NCBI GenBank assembly: GCA_002426575.1
Contig: DIRE01000020.1
Location: forward strand, 1-33,151
Direction: 5' to 3'
DNA from: Clostridiaceae bacterium UBA5444
GTDB taxonomy: Bacteria; Bacillota; Clostridia; Clostridiales; Oxobacteraceae
DNA length: 33,151 nucleotides
Positions within the stretch are counted from its first letter, which is position 1; each line of letters starts with the position of its first letter. A program made the position numbers and the translations under genes. The notes under the pieces are model-generated. The model was not told the DNA's origin. It searched no databases and saw only the letters and a list, made by a program, of their open reading frames with translations. This document shows, piece by piece, positions 1 through 8,205 of this stretch.

Positions 1-14
1 CCCCACCCCCAACC
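1..14. other. C-rich tract at window edge
   Basis: A C-rich stretch abuts the stop codon of the following minus-strand gene. On the minus strand it reads GGTTGGGGGTGGGG, which resembles the GTTGGGGGACGG arm of the repeats at 22.1-22.3 kb. It is cut by the window edge, so it could be the start of another repeat copy or only chance. Confidence 0.2.
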
Positions 15-737
15 TTAAAAAGTTTTAAGAATGGACAGTTCATCATAGGTTAGCTCTCTGAAGCTGCCTTGGGATAAGGATGGGTCTAATCCTATGGGAC
101 CGATGGATAGGCGCATAAGATAGGTTACCTTTTTATCAACAGACTCAAACATTCTCTTTACTTGGTGGAACTTGCCTTCAAATATTTCAAGTTCTATGGT
201 GGATACATCGCCGCTTTCAATTATTTTTAAATTGGCTGGCATTGTTTTATATCCATCATCTAGTGTTACGCCTTCTTTAAACTTTTGTATATCTTCTGAA
301 GTGACAACTCCATTGATTTTTGCGTAGTAAACTTTTGGTACATGATTTTTAGGTGATATTATTCTATGGGTTAAATCACCATCATTAGTTAACAGCATTA
401 AACCTACAGTATCTTTATCAAGCCTTCCAATTGGACTTAGGTTAAATACCCTATAATCCGGTGTTAGAATATCTATAACTGTTTTGTCCATGGAATCTTC
501 TGTTGAAGATATAACCCCTGCAGGCTTGTTCATCATTATATATACAAACTCTTTATAATTTATCCTTTCTCCATTTACGCTTATGCACTGCCTGTCAGGA
601 TCTACATGGGTACCGGAATCATATACAGCAATTCCATCAATGGCAACCCCTCCATTTTTTATTATACTTTTAACTTCCTTTCTCGTTCCATATCCTAAAT
701 TTGCTAATACCTTATCTATTCTTTGATTTTCTGCCAT
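15..737 (-). CDS. rsuA: 16S rRNA pseudouridine synthase, RsuA family
   Basis: Predicted to isomerise one uridine of 16S rRNA (U516 in E. coli) to pseudouridine during small-subunit assembly. The 240-residue protein has an N-terminal S4 RNA-binding domain (about residues 4-60) and a catalytic domain with GRLDKDT around Asp107, the family nucleophile. The SPKNHVPKVYY segment resembles RsuA rather than RluB or RluE. I start it at MAENQR because a GAGGTG ribosome site lies 7 bases upstream; a start five codons earlier would place the ATG-like codon inside or next to that site. It stands alone, divergent from the hydrolase gene across 254 bases. Family assignment is firm; the exact target uridine is inferred from homology. 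Confidence 0.9.
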   Translation of the reverse strand: MAENQRIDKVLANLGYGTRKEVKSIIKNGGVAIDGIAVYDSGTHVDPDRQCISVNGERINYKEFVYIMMNKPAGVISSTEDSMDKTVIDILTPDYRVFNLSPIGRLDKDTVGLMLLTNDGDLTHRIISPKNHVPKVYYAKINGVVTSEDIQKFKEGVTLDDGYKTMPANLKIIESGDVSTIELEIFEGKFHQVKRMFESVDKKVTYLMRLSIGPIGLDPSLSQGSFRELTYDELSILKTF

Positions 738-896
738 CTTCATACACCTCACATTTATTGTAATACTTTTCCTCTCGTCTCTAAGTAAACTAAGTAAATG
801 TTGATTAATTTACCTTTGCACTTACTAATATGATATATTATATGTATAAGTTTAGTCTACATTATCCCTACGTTTTTCTACTTACCTCTATTCATA

Positions 897-925
897 TTGA
901 CTATTTAAACAAATTAATGTATTAT
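897..925 (+). promoter_or_regulatory. Sigma-A-type promoter for the carbon-nitrogen hydrolase
   Basis: TTGACT (897-902), a 17-base spacer and TATTAT (920-925) lie about 65 bases before the hydrolase start. Both hexamers are close to consensus. The rest of the 738-991 gap holds no gene I can see; a tandem CTAAGTAAA duplication near 781-798 lies on the rsuA side. Confidence 0.7.
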
Positions 926-991
926 TTTACCATAAGTATTGTCATTAGTAACAAATAGTATTAGTATATTTATACACTAGGAGGTGTATTA

Positions 992-1969
992 ATGGGAAAC
1001 TTGGTTAACATTGCTGCGGTGCAGTATAAATTGAAGGTTGAGGACTATAGAAGTAGGGTAACCTTTCAAAACAGAATAAATTCCATAATGGAGGATATAA
1101 AGTCAAGGGTGGATAGCTCTATTCCTCTTATGGTAGTCTTTCCCGAGGATATTGGAACCCCAATACTTCTATATAATTCCTACGAGATAATGAACAAAAA
1201 ATATTCCTTTGCTGATGCACTTCAATCCCTTATATCATCCAATCTTGCTCCAGTGCTTAAATACAAACTAAGGTTTGGTATATCCTTTATTAGAGCATTA
1301 GTTTTGTCCCAAAGCATAAGGATGGAAAAAGAATATAAAGCAGCTTTTTCTATTGCAGCAAAAAAGTATAATGCATATATTGTTGCAGGGTCCATTACAC
1401 TTCCAGATATAAAACTTAAAGCAAATAAACCCCACGTGAGTAAAAGAAATGTATATAATATATCCTACTTTTTCGATCCTGATGGAAATGTTATAGGAAA
1501 GCAAAAAAAAGTTCATCTAGTTGATTTTGAAAATAAATCAGGTTTTGACCTATCAGAAGGATCTTTAGATGAAATAAAAGTATTTAACACACCTTTTGGG
1601 AACGTTGGAATTGCCATATGTCTAGATGGTTTTAGAGAGGATGTATTAGACAAGCTATATAAAAATGAAGCAGATATACTAGTTCAGCCTTCAGCAAATA
1701 ACGGGGAATGGTCTAAGTGGCAGCAGGAAGACTGGCTAAAAGGTGCATACAATTCAGTACATAATAAAAAGCTCTTTAAATATGCAATAAATCCAATGAT
1801 GAATGGAAATATATTTGGCTTAAATTTTGAAGGACAATCCTCCATTATATCAAGAGATAACACAGAAAATAAAATTAACTTTCAATCATTAGATCCTATT
1901 AATGGTTTTATACAGATTGCAAAAAGCCATAATGAAGAAGAGGTATTAATATCTACTATAGAAATATAA
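992..1969 (+). CDS. Carbon-nitrogen hydrolase (nitrilase superfamily)
   Basis: Cytosolic amidase/nitrilase-fold enzyme hydrolysing a carbon-nitrogen bond; the substrate cannot be read from sequence. The Glu-Lys-Cys triad is visible: Glu52 in VVFPEDIG, Lys173 in KKVHL and Cys210 in GIAICLDGF. The 325 residues are longer than many single-domain members. The Glu-to-Lys distance (about 120 residues) is roughly 50 more than usual, the extra being a mixed hydrophobic/basic stretch at about residues 60-115. An AGGAGGTG ribosome site precedes the ATG. The gene is monocistronic, with its own promoter and a terminator at its stop codon. It could be a deaminated-glutathione, carbamoyl or generic amide hydrolase. 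Confidence 0.85.
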   Translation: MGNLVNIAAVQYKLKVEDYRSRVTFQNRINSIMEDIKSRVDSSIPLMVVFPEDIGTPILLYNSYEIMNKKYSFADALQSLISSNLAPVLKYKLRFGISFIRALVLSQSIRMEKEYKAAFSIAAKKYNAYIVAGSITLPDIKLKANKPHVSKRNVYNISYFFDPDGNVIGKQKKVHLVDFENKSGFDLSEGSLDEIKVFNTPFGNVGIAICLDGFREDVLDKLYKNEADILVQPSANNGEWSKWQQEDWLKGAYNSVHNKKLFKYAINPMMNGNIFGLNFEGQSSIISRDNTENKINFQSLDPINGFIQIAKSHNEEEVLISTIEI

Positions 1970-1993
1970 AAAAGCCGGAATACCGGCTTTTTT
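1968..1993. terminator. Bidirectional terminator
   Basis: An 11-bp perfect stem (outer A/T pairs over GCCGG/CCGGC) with an AATA loop. The flanking A and T runs allow intrinsic termination on both strands, between the convergent hydrolase and galT genes. Confidence 0.85.
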
Positions 1994-2015
1994 ACTAAAT
2001 ATCATTTACTAAATA

Positions 2016-3572
2016 CTATTTAAAACCTAAGCTCTCCATAAATCTATTAAATCCATCCATTCCCTCTTTGTTTCTCTTATAAACACCAGCATCAAGTAAA
2101 ACTTCTAAAAACTTTTCTCCAACTTCTTTTTTCAATATATCTTTTGCCTTTTGGAGATCATTGCATCTTCCATATATATTAACCATATCATAAATCCATT
2201 CCCTATGTTTATATAATGGATTTGACTCATCTTCTAATTTAGCTTTAGAATACTCATCTTCACCTGTGAGTATATCTTCTATAAGACTAAGCTCATAGCT
2301 TAACCTTCCTGGAAGAACTGCAAGTCCCATTACCTCGATTAACCCTATATTTTCTTTTTTTATGTGGTGAAGTCTCTCATGAGGATGAAATATTCCTAAA
2401 GGATATTCATCAGTGGTCCTGTTATTTCTAAGAACAAGATCTAGCTCATATTCTCCACTAGCATTCTTTCTAGCTATAGGTGTTATTGTGTTATGAGAAA
2501 TAGCCTCTCCATCCTCTTTTGTGTATGCCAATATATCTAATGATTCATCGCTATAATCTCTCCACTTATCTAATATCAAAGATGCCAATTTAATTATTGC
2601 TTCTTTGTCGTCTCCCCAAAGCCTTATAACAGACATTGGCCACTCCACAATTCCAATACCTACATTTTTAAAGTCCTCATGTTTGTATCTTTTTAAAACA
2701 GAGGCCTTTTCCATTGGAAATACGTGGCGTCCCCCTTGAAAATGTTCATGGTTTAATATTGACCCTCCGACGATTGGAAGATCTGCATTTGACCCTATAA
2801 AATAATGCGGAAACTTGTCAATAAAGTCCATAAGCCTTGCAAATGTTTTATGAGATATCTTCATTGGAACATGCTTTTCATAAAACAGTATAGAATGTTC
2901 ATTATAATAAACATAAGGAGAATACTGAAAATACCACTTTTCTCCGCTTATTGCAACTGGAATAACCCTATGGTTTTGTCTCCCAGGGTGATTTAAGTTT
3001 CCTGCATACCCCACGTTCTCAACACAAAGCAGGCACTTAGGATAATTAGTTTGGGGTACCTTTTTTGCAGCTGCAATATCCTTTGGATCCTTTTCAGGCT
3101 TTGATAGATTTATTGTTATCTCCAAATCGCCATAGTTGGTTTTCGTCTGCCAATAAATATTCTTGGCTATTCTCTCTGTCATTATATAGTTAGAGCATTT
3201 AGAAAGATGGTAAAAATCATCTGTGGCACTTTCTATTCCCTCATGTTCCGCCTTATAATTAAATCTTCTAACCACCTCTGACTCTTTAGGCATTACAATC
3301 CCCATTATTTTAGAATCCAATAAATCTCTTTGAGCAATTGTATTATCTTTTAACATTCCGCTATATGCTGCATAGTCTTTAAGCCTTTCAAGTATTGGCA
3401 CAGGACTTTCAGGAATATCCCCTATGTCCTCCCCCTCATAAGGCTCGTTTATATTAAATAAATCTAAAAGATAGTTTCTAACCAAGCAAGAATCCATTTC
3501 ATCCATAACGTTTTGCTTAATAGCAAAACATATTAACCTTTCTATCTCCTTTGAAGCATCAATACTTTTCAT
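2016..3572 (-). CDS. galT: UDP-glucose--hexose-1-phosphate uridylyltransferase, class II
   Basis: Leloir-pathway enzyme exchanging UMP between UDP-glucose and galactose-1-phosphate. At 518 residues it belongs to the long class II GalT family of Firmicutes rather than the roughly 350-residue class I enzyme. Family motifs include NHPGRQNHRVIPV and the active-site region GGSILNHEHFQGG, whose His-Glu-His matches the His-X-His centre that forms the uridylyl-histidine intermediate. It starts 14 bases after the galK stop and has its own GGGGGA ribosome site, so galK-galT form one operon. No galE or galactose mutarotase is present here, so the epimerase must be encoded elsewhere. Confidence 0.95.
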   Translation of the reverse strand: MKSIDASKEIERLICFAIKQNVMDEMDSCLVRNYLLDLFNINEPYEGEDIGDIPESPVPILERLKDYAAYSGMLKDNTIAQRDLLDSKIMGIVMPKESEVVRRFNYKAEHEGIESATDDFYHLSKCSNYIMTERIAKNIYWQTKTNYGDLEITINLSKPEKDPKDIAAAKKVPQTNYPKCLLCVENVGYAGNLNHPGRQNHRVIPVAISGEKWYFQYSPYVYYNEHSILFYEKHVPMKISHKTFARLMDFIDKFPHYFIGSNADLPIVGGSILNHEHFQGGRHVFPMEKASVLKRYKHEDFKNVGIGIVEWPMSVIRLWGDDKEAIIKLASLILDKWRDYSDESLDILAYTKEDGEAISHNTITPIARKNASGEYELDLVLRNNRTTDEYPLGIFHPHERLHHIKKENIGLIEVMGLAVLPGRLSYELSLIEDILTGEDEYSKAKLEDESNPLYKHREWIYDMVNIYGRCNDLQKAKDILKKEVGEKFLEVLLDAGVYKRNKEGMDGFNRFMESLGFK

Positions 3573-3586
3573 GCCAAATTCCCCCT

Positions 3587-4747
3587 TTATATTTCCTTTG
3601 CTCCGTCTCCTATTTCAGCAATGTAAAAGTCTGCACAAAGGCCTGTCTTTTTATTATAATTTTCTCCAACAGTCTTTATAAACTCATCTATAGCATCTTC
3701 CTTAACTATGCTTACGCTGCATCCTCCAAATCCTGCCCCAGTCATTCTAGAGCCTACCACTCCTTTTATCTTCTGTGCCTCGTCCACTAAGGTGTCAAGC
3801 TCTATACCTGTAACCTCATATAAATCTTTAAGCGACTCATGAGATTCATTCATAAGTTTGCCAAATGCCTCTAAGTCTCCACATTTAAGTTTCTCTGCAG
3901 CATCTAATGTTCTCTTTATTTCATATACAACATGGGTTGCTCTTTTTAATACAACTTCATCATCTATTAGATATTTATAATCCTCAAATGTTTTAGAATC
4001 TATATCAGCCAAATATTCTATATCTAATTCTTTTTTTAGACATGAAACAGCCTCTTCACATTGGCTTCTTCTTTCATTATATTTAGAATCTTGAAGGCCT
4101 CTTCTTTTATTTGTATTTGCAATTACTATTTTATATCCATCAAGTACCACTGGGACATAATCATAATCTAAGGTCTTACAGTTAAGCAATATGGCATTAT
4201 CTTTTTTGCCCATTCCAATTGAGAACTGGTCCATTATGCCACAGTTAACTCCTATAAACTTATTTTCCGCCTTCTGGGACAGCTTAACCATATCCACCAT
4301 ATCTATATTACAATCAAAAAGTCCTTTAAGCAGCACTGATGTTGCAAGCTCTATTGATGCAGACGATGAAAGCCCTGCTCCATTTGGAATATTTCCATCA
4401 TATAAAACCTCAAATCCGCCTATTTCGAATCCCATATTTTTAAATTCTTTTATTACTCCTTTAGGATAATTTGCCCAATCATCCTCTTTAGCATAGTATA
4501 TATCATCACTTGAAACTGTAACCTGAAGATCAAAATTAGTTGAAGCAAATTTTATAACGTTGTCTTTTCTTTTCCTTGCTGCTGCAAATGTTCCAAAGCT
4601 TAAAGCACAAGGAAATACAAAACCTTTATTATAATCCGTATGCTCTCCTATAAGATTTACCCTTCCCGGTGCAAAAAATTTACGTACATCCTTTTCGTCC
4701 CCGCCATAAATTTCTGTAAATCTCTTTAGTAACTGCTTAATATCCAA
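3587..4747 (-). CDS. galK: Galactokinase
   Basis: GHMP-family kinase making galactose-1-phosphate from galactose and ATP. Motifs appear in the expected order: the galactokinase signature GRVNLIGEHTDYN near the N-terminus, the phosphate-binding loop GAGLSSSAS, and the C-terminal GHMP motif MTGAGFGGC. I choose a TTG start (MDIKQLLKRF, 386 residues) because AGGAGG lies 7 bases upstream. A longer reading to an ATG at 4813 would add 22 residues not typical of galactokinases and would begin inside the promoter's -35 box. It is the first gene of the galK-galT operon and divergent from the exporter operon. Confidence 0.93.
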   Translation of the reverse strand: MDIKQLLKRFTEIYGGDEKDVRKFFAPGRVNLIGEHTDYNKGFVFPCALSFGTFAAARKRKDNVIKFASTNFDLQVTVSSDDIYYAKEDDWANYPKGVIKEFKNMGFEIGGFEVLYDGNIPNGAGLSSSASIELATSVLLKGLFDCNIDMVDMVKLSQKAENKFIGVNCGIMDQFSIGMGKKDNAILLNCKTLDYDYVPVVLDGYKIVIANTNKRRGLQDSKYNERRSQCEEAVSCLKKELDIEYLADIDSKTFEDYKYLIDDEVVLKRATHVVYEIKRTLDAAEKLKCGDLEAFGKLMNESHESLKDLYEVTGIELDTLVDEAQKIKGVVGSRMTGAGFGGCSVSIVKEDAIDEFIKTVGENYNKKTGLCADFYIAEIGDGAKEI

Positions 4748-4783
4748 ATCAATCCCTCCTATAGAAAACCTTTTCTTTATTCC

Positions 4784-4813
4784 ATTATACTTTATAATAC
4801 CCTCTACTTTCAA
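4784..4813 (-). promoter_or_regulatory. Promoter of the galK-galT operon
   Basis: On the minus strand TTGAAA (4808-4813), an 18-base spacer and a perfect TATAAT (4784-4789) lie just upstream of the galK ribosome site. This also supports the TTG start of galK at 4747. I see no clear cre box. Confidence 0.7.
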
Positions 4814-4896
4814 TAGGAAACTCTACTTTGTTGCCTTTTATATACTTATGAACAAACTGTGAACACAAAGTACACAACTTTTACATAATTTTGATG

Positions 4897-4902
4897 TATA
4901 AT
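4897..4902 (+). promoter_or_regulatory. Possible -10 element of the exporter operon
   Basis: A perfect TATAAT lies 56 bases before the TTG start of the ATPase gene. No good -35 hexamer lies 16-18 bases upstream, so this is only half a promoter. Confidence 0.35.
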
Positions 4903-4957
4903 ATGTATGTGTAATGCTATAACTATCAAGCACATAAATAAACTAGAGGTGATAAAT

Positions 4958-5908
4958 TTGATACAAGTAGAAAACGTAACAAAGCGTTACGGTAATAGAA
5001 ACGCTCTCAAGGATGTAAGCTTCTCTGTAAACGAGGGTGAAATAGTTGGTCTGCTAGGGCCTAACGGAGCAGGCAAATCTACTACCATGAACATTATGAC
5101 AGGCTACATCTCTGCTACAGAGGGTAATGTAAAAATAGCTGATATAGATATACTAGAAAACCCAAGTGAAGCTAAGAAGAATATTGGATATCTTCCAGAG
5201 ATTCCTCCTTTATATATTGATATGACTGTGGAAGAATATCTATCCTTTGTAAGCGACATTAAAAAACTTGACCCCTCAAAGAAAGAGAAAAACATTAAAT
5301 ATGTTATGGATCTTGTAAAAGTTGATGATGTTAAAAGTAGACTTATAAAGAATCTATCTAAGGGATACAGGCAAAGGGTTGGGCTTGCTCAGGCAATTAT
5401 TGGAGACCCAAAGCTTCTTATACTTGATGAGCCTACAGTTGGCCTTGATCCAAAACAAATAATTGAGATCAGAAACCTTATAAAAGACCTTGGAAAAAAG
5501 CATACCATAATACTAAGCTCCCACATACTATCAGAAGTTAGTGCAGTATGCGACAGGGTTCTTATTATGAATAAAGGAGAAATAGTTGCAAGTGGTACTC
5601 CTAAAGAACTTTCAAAACGCCTAAGCTATAGCAATAGGTTTATGCTAAGGGTTAAAGGAAGCAAAAATGAGATAATAACTGCAATAAATACTATAGAGGG
5701 ATTACAATCCGTAAAAAGTATTGGCACTTTTGAAAATGGTACAATCGACGTGGATGTTGAAGCTAAAAAGGATGTAGATATCCGTGAATCACTTTTTAGA
5801 TGTTTAAGCAAAAACAATCTTCCAATACTCATGATGAAATCAACTGATTTAAGCCTTGAGGAAGTATTCCTGCAAGTTACAAATACAGAAGAGGAGGAGA
5901 TTGTATGA
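4958..5908 (+). CDS. ABC transporter ATP-binding protein (GldA-like, ABC-2 type)
   Basis: Nucleotide-binding subunit of an ABC-2 exporter-type complex. Over 316 residues it carries Walker A (GPNGAGKST), the signature region LSKGYRQRVG, Walker B (LLILDEPTVGLDP) and the H-loop SSHILSE, followed by an accessory C-terminal domain of about 90 residues. The start is TTG (MIQVENVTKRYG), placed by AGAGGTG 6 bases upstream; a longer ATG reading adds 17 unrelated residues. It overlaps the permease gene by 4 bases (ATGA), showing translational coupling. By gene order the closest known set is the gldA-gldF-gldG group, but this is not evidence of gliding. The substrate is unknown. Confidence 0.9.
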   Translation: MIQVENVTKRYGNRNALKDVSFSVNEGEIVGLLGPNGAGKSTTMNIMTGYISATEGNVKIADIDILENPSEAKKNIGYLPEIPPLYIDMTVEEYLSFVSDIKKLDPSKKEKNIKYVMDLVKVDDVKSRLIKNLSKGYRQRVGLAQAIIGDPKLLILDEPTVGLDPKQIIEIRNLIKDLGKKHTIILSSHILSEVSAVCDRVLIMNKGEIVASGTPKELSKRLSYSNRFMLRVKGSKNEIITAINTIEGLQSVKSIGTFENGTIDVDVEAKKDVDIRESLFRCLSKNNLPILMMKSTDLSLEEVFLQVTNTEEEEIV

Positions 5909-6774
5909 AGGCAGTATTTAATAAAGAGTTTAAATCATATTTTAACTCTGCACTAGGATATATTTTTATGGCAGTATTCCTTTTAATATCAGGAATATTC
6001 TTTTCATTATCAAATATAATAACTCAACAACCTAACACTTATTTTAATCCAGTACTTAGCAATATTACATTCGTATTTTTGCTATTGGTACCTGTAATTA
6101 CAATGAGGACTATAGCTGAAGAAACTCATCAGAAAACGGATCAGCTGCTTTATACTACACCTATTAGCCTAACTGAGATTATTTTAGGAAAGTACTTTGC
6201 AGCAGTTGCTCTGTTTTTAATAACTTTGCTAATTACATGTATATACCCCTTGATTCTTTCTATATATGGAACGGTTGATGTATGGTCAATTGTTGGAAGC
6301 TATATTGGTTTTGCACTTTTAGGTTCATCCTTTATAGCTATTGGGATTTTTATATCCTCACTTACAGATAATCAAGTAGTATCTGCAGTTGGCACCTTTG
6401 GAGCCTTGCTGCTTATATGGATTTTAGGCTGGATACAGCAAAGCCTCCCAACAAGCCAGAAATCAGGTATAATATTTGCCGCTATATTGGTGTTTATTAT
6501 ATGTCTTATTGTATATGCATCCACTCACAATATATACGTAAGCGGTATAGTAGGCATTGCAGGGGCTGCAGTAATCACAATTATATATTTTGCTAAAAAA
6601 ACCCTTTTTGAAGGACTTACAGTTAAGTTTTTGGGATGGTTTTCATTGCTTAAAAGATATGAGAACTTTTCAATGGGCATACTCAGTATAAGCGATATAG
6701 TATATTACATTACCTTCTCTGCTGCATTTATATTTTTAACTGTACGTATGATAGACAAGAGAAGATGGAGCTAA
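5905..6774 (+). CDS. ABC-2 type permease (GldF-like)
   Basis: Integral membrane subunit partnering the preceding ATPase. The 289-residue protein is hydrophobic with about six to seven predicted helices: near residues 15-37, 55-70, 95-120, 130-153, 160-180, 187-205, 210-228 and a last one at about 260-282. The cytosolic ETHQKTDQLLYTTPIS segment after the second helix is characteristic of ABC-2 permeases of this group, where the ATPase docks. It starts at the ATG inside the upstream ATGA overlap and is followed after 9 bases by the GldG-like gene. Substrate unknown. Confidence 0.88.
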   Translation: MKAVFNKEFKSYFNSALGYIFMAVFLLISGIFFSLSNIITQQPNTYFNPVLSNITFVFLLLVPVITMRTIAEETHQKTDQLLYTTPISLTEIILGKYFAAVALFLITLLITCIYPLILSIYGTVDVWSIVGSYIGFALLGSSFIAIGIFISSLTDNQVVSAVGTFGALLLIWILGWIQQSLPTSQKSGIIFAAILVFIICLIVYASTHNIYVSGIVGIAGAAVITIIYFAKKTLFEGLTVKFLGWFSLLKRYENFSMGILSISDIVYYITFSAAFIFLTVRMIDKRRWS

Positions 6775-6783
6775 GGAGTGACT

Positions 6784-8205
6784 ATGATGAAAAAATTTGA
6801 TATATCAGGATCTTTTAAGAATAAAAAGTTCAGGTATGGCGGGTATGCTACATTAATAACAGCTGTATTTTTAGCAATACTCATTATAATAAACCTGATA
6901 GTAACAAACCTAGATTTTAAAGTTGATATGACAAAAAACAAAATGTTTTCTCTTTCAGAGCCTACTTATAAGGTGCTGGATTCTTTAACATCAGATATTA
7001 ACATATATGGTTTTTTTGAGTCTGGAAAAGAGGAACCTACAATAAAAGCAATACTTGAAAAATATGCAGCAAGATCTAAGAAAGTAAAAATTGAGTACAA
7101 AGACCCTGTAAAGTATCCACAATTTGCAAAAAAGTATAGCGACACTGGAGAAGTTGCTCAGGGCTCAATAGTTGTAGAAAGTGGAGATAAGTTTAGGGTA
7201 ATAAGTCCATATGACTTGGTAAACTATGGTTACGATATGTCTGGAAATCCACGAGCAAGCTCCCTTGCAATAGAACAAAGGGTAACCGGAGCAATAACAT
7301 ATGTAACGTCAAAAGAAAACCCTGTTATATATGCACTAGAAGGTCACGGAGAACAAACCCTTCCAGAAGAGGTAACAAAGCACCTTCTAGACCTTAACTA
7401 TACAATTAAAAACTTGAACCTTACTCTTAAGGATGCAAAATTAGATGATAATGGAGCACTGCTTATAATGGGACCTTCAAAGGATTTATCCCAAAGTGAG
7501 ACTGAAACTATAAAGAGCTATTTATCAAAAGGTGGTAAAGCAGTTTTCTTAATGGGATTAACTAGGACAGATTTGCCTAACTTTGAGTCTTTGCTAAATA
7601 GCTATGGTGTAGGAATACAAAAATCATTTATAGTAGAGGGGGAGCCAAGTTACAGTACTCAAAACCCAATAGTAATAATACCTGAAATGAAAAGCCATGA
7701 TATTTTAAGCTCTGTTACATCAAATAAACTAAAGATACTAATGCCTGGTGCACAAGGTATAGAGCTTAAAAAGATAAAGAAGTCTTCTACAAAAATAGAG
7801 CCGCTTCTTGTTACATCAAAGAATTCTTGGGCTAAAACTAACCTTGATGCAACAACTACCGAAAAGGAGCCAGGAGATTTAACAGGCCCATTTAATGTTG
7901 CTGTTGCTATAACTGATACTTTAGACAATGGTAATGAAACAAAGATGGTGGTTGTATCAAACTCATTGTTTGTAAATGGCCAATATGCAATGAATGCTGC
8001 AAACGTTGACTTTATTACAAATAGCTTTAACTGGTTACAAAATAGAGAGGATTCAGTTTCAATAGTACCAAAGGAATTTGACAACAATATAATGAATATA
8101 AATGCAGCACAGCAGCTCATTATATCTGGACTGGTTGTAATAATAATACCTTTGGTTATTGTAATTATGGGCTTGAGGGTATGGTTTAGGAGGAAGCATC
8201 AATGA
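6784..8205 (+). CDS. GldG-like ABC transporter auxiliary protein
   Basis: Membrane-anchored auxiliary protein of ABC-2 exporters, matching the ABC_transp_aux/GldG type by architecture. It has a membrane helix at about residues 22-44, a large extracytoplasmic domain with MTKNKMFSLSEPTYKVL at its start and EGHGEQTLPEEV near its middle, and a C-terminal helix (about 447-467) ending in basic residues. I take the ATG at 6784 (473 residues), 5 bases after AAGGAG; the in-frame GTG at 6778 lies inside that ribosome site. It overlaps the next gene by 4 bases. The role (substrate handling or complex assembly) is inferred from the family and gene order only. Confidence 0.82.
   Translation: MMKKFDISGSFKNKKFRYGGYATLITAVFLAILIIINLIVTNLDFKVDMTKNKMFSLSEPTYKVLDSLTSDINIYGFFESGKEEPTIKAILEKYAARSKKVKIEYKDPVKYPQFAKKYSDTGEVAQGSIVVESGDKFRVISPYDLVNYGYDMSGNPRASSLAIEQRVTGAITYVTSKENPVIYALEGHGEQTLPEEVTKHLLDLNYTIKNLNLTLKDAKLDDNGALLIMGPSKDLSQSETETIKSYLSKGGKAVFLMGLTRTDLPNFESLLNSYGVGIQKSFIVEGEPSYSTQNPIVIIPEMKSHDILSSVTSNKLKILMPGAQGIELKKIKKSSTKIEPLLVTSKNSWAKTNLDATTTEKEPGDLTGPFNVAVAITDTLDNGNETKMVVVSNSLFVNGQYAMNAANVDFITNSFNWLQNREDSVSIVPKEFDNNIMNINAAQQLIISGLVVIIIPLVIVIMGLRVWFRRKHQ

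Noticed and set aside
7659..8120. A 153-codon minus-strand frame within the GldG-like gene
   Set aside because: It lies fully antisense in a coupled operon, has no ribosome site and no recognisable family.
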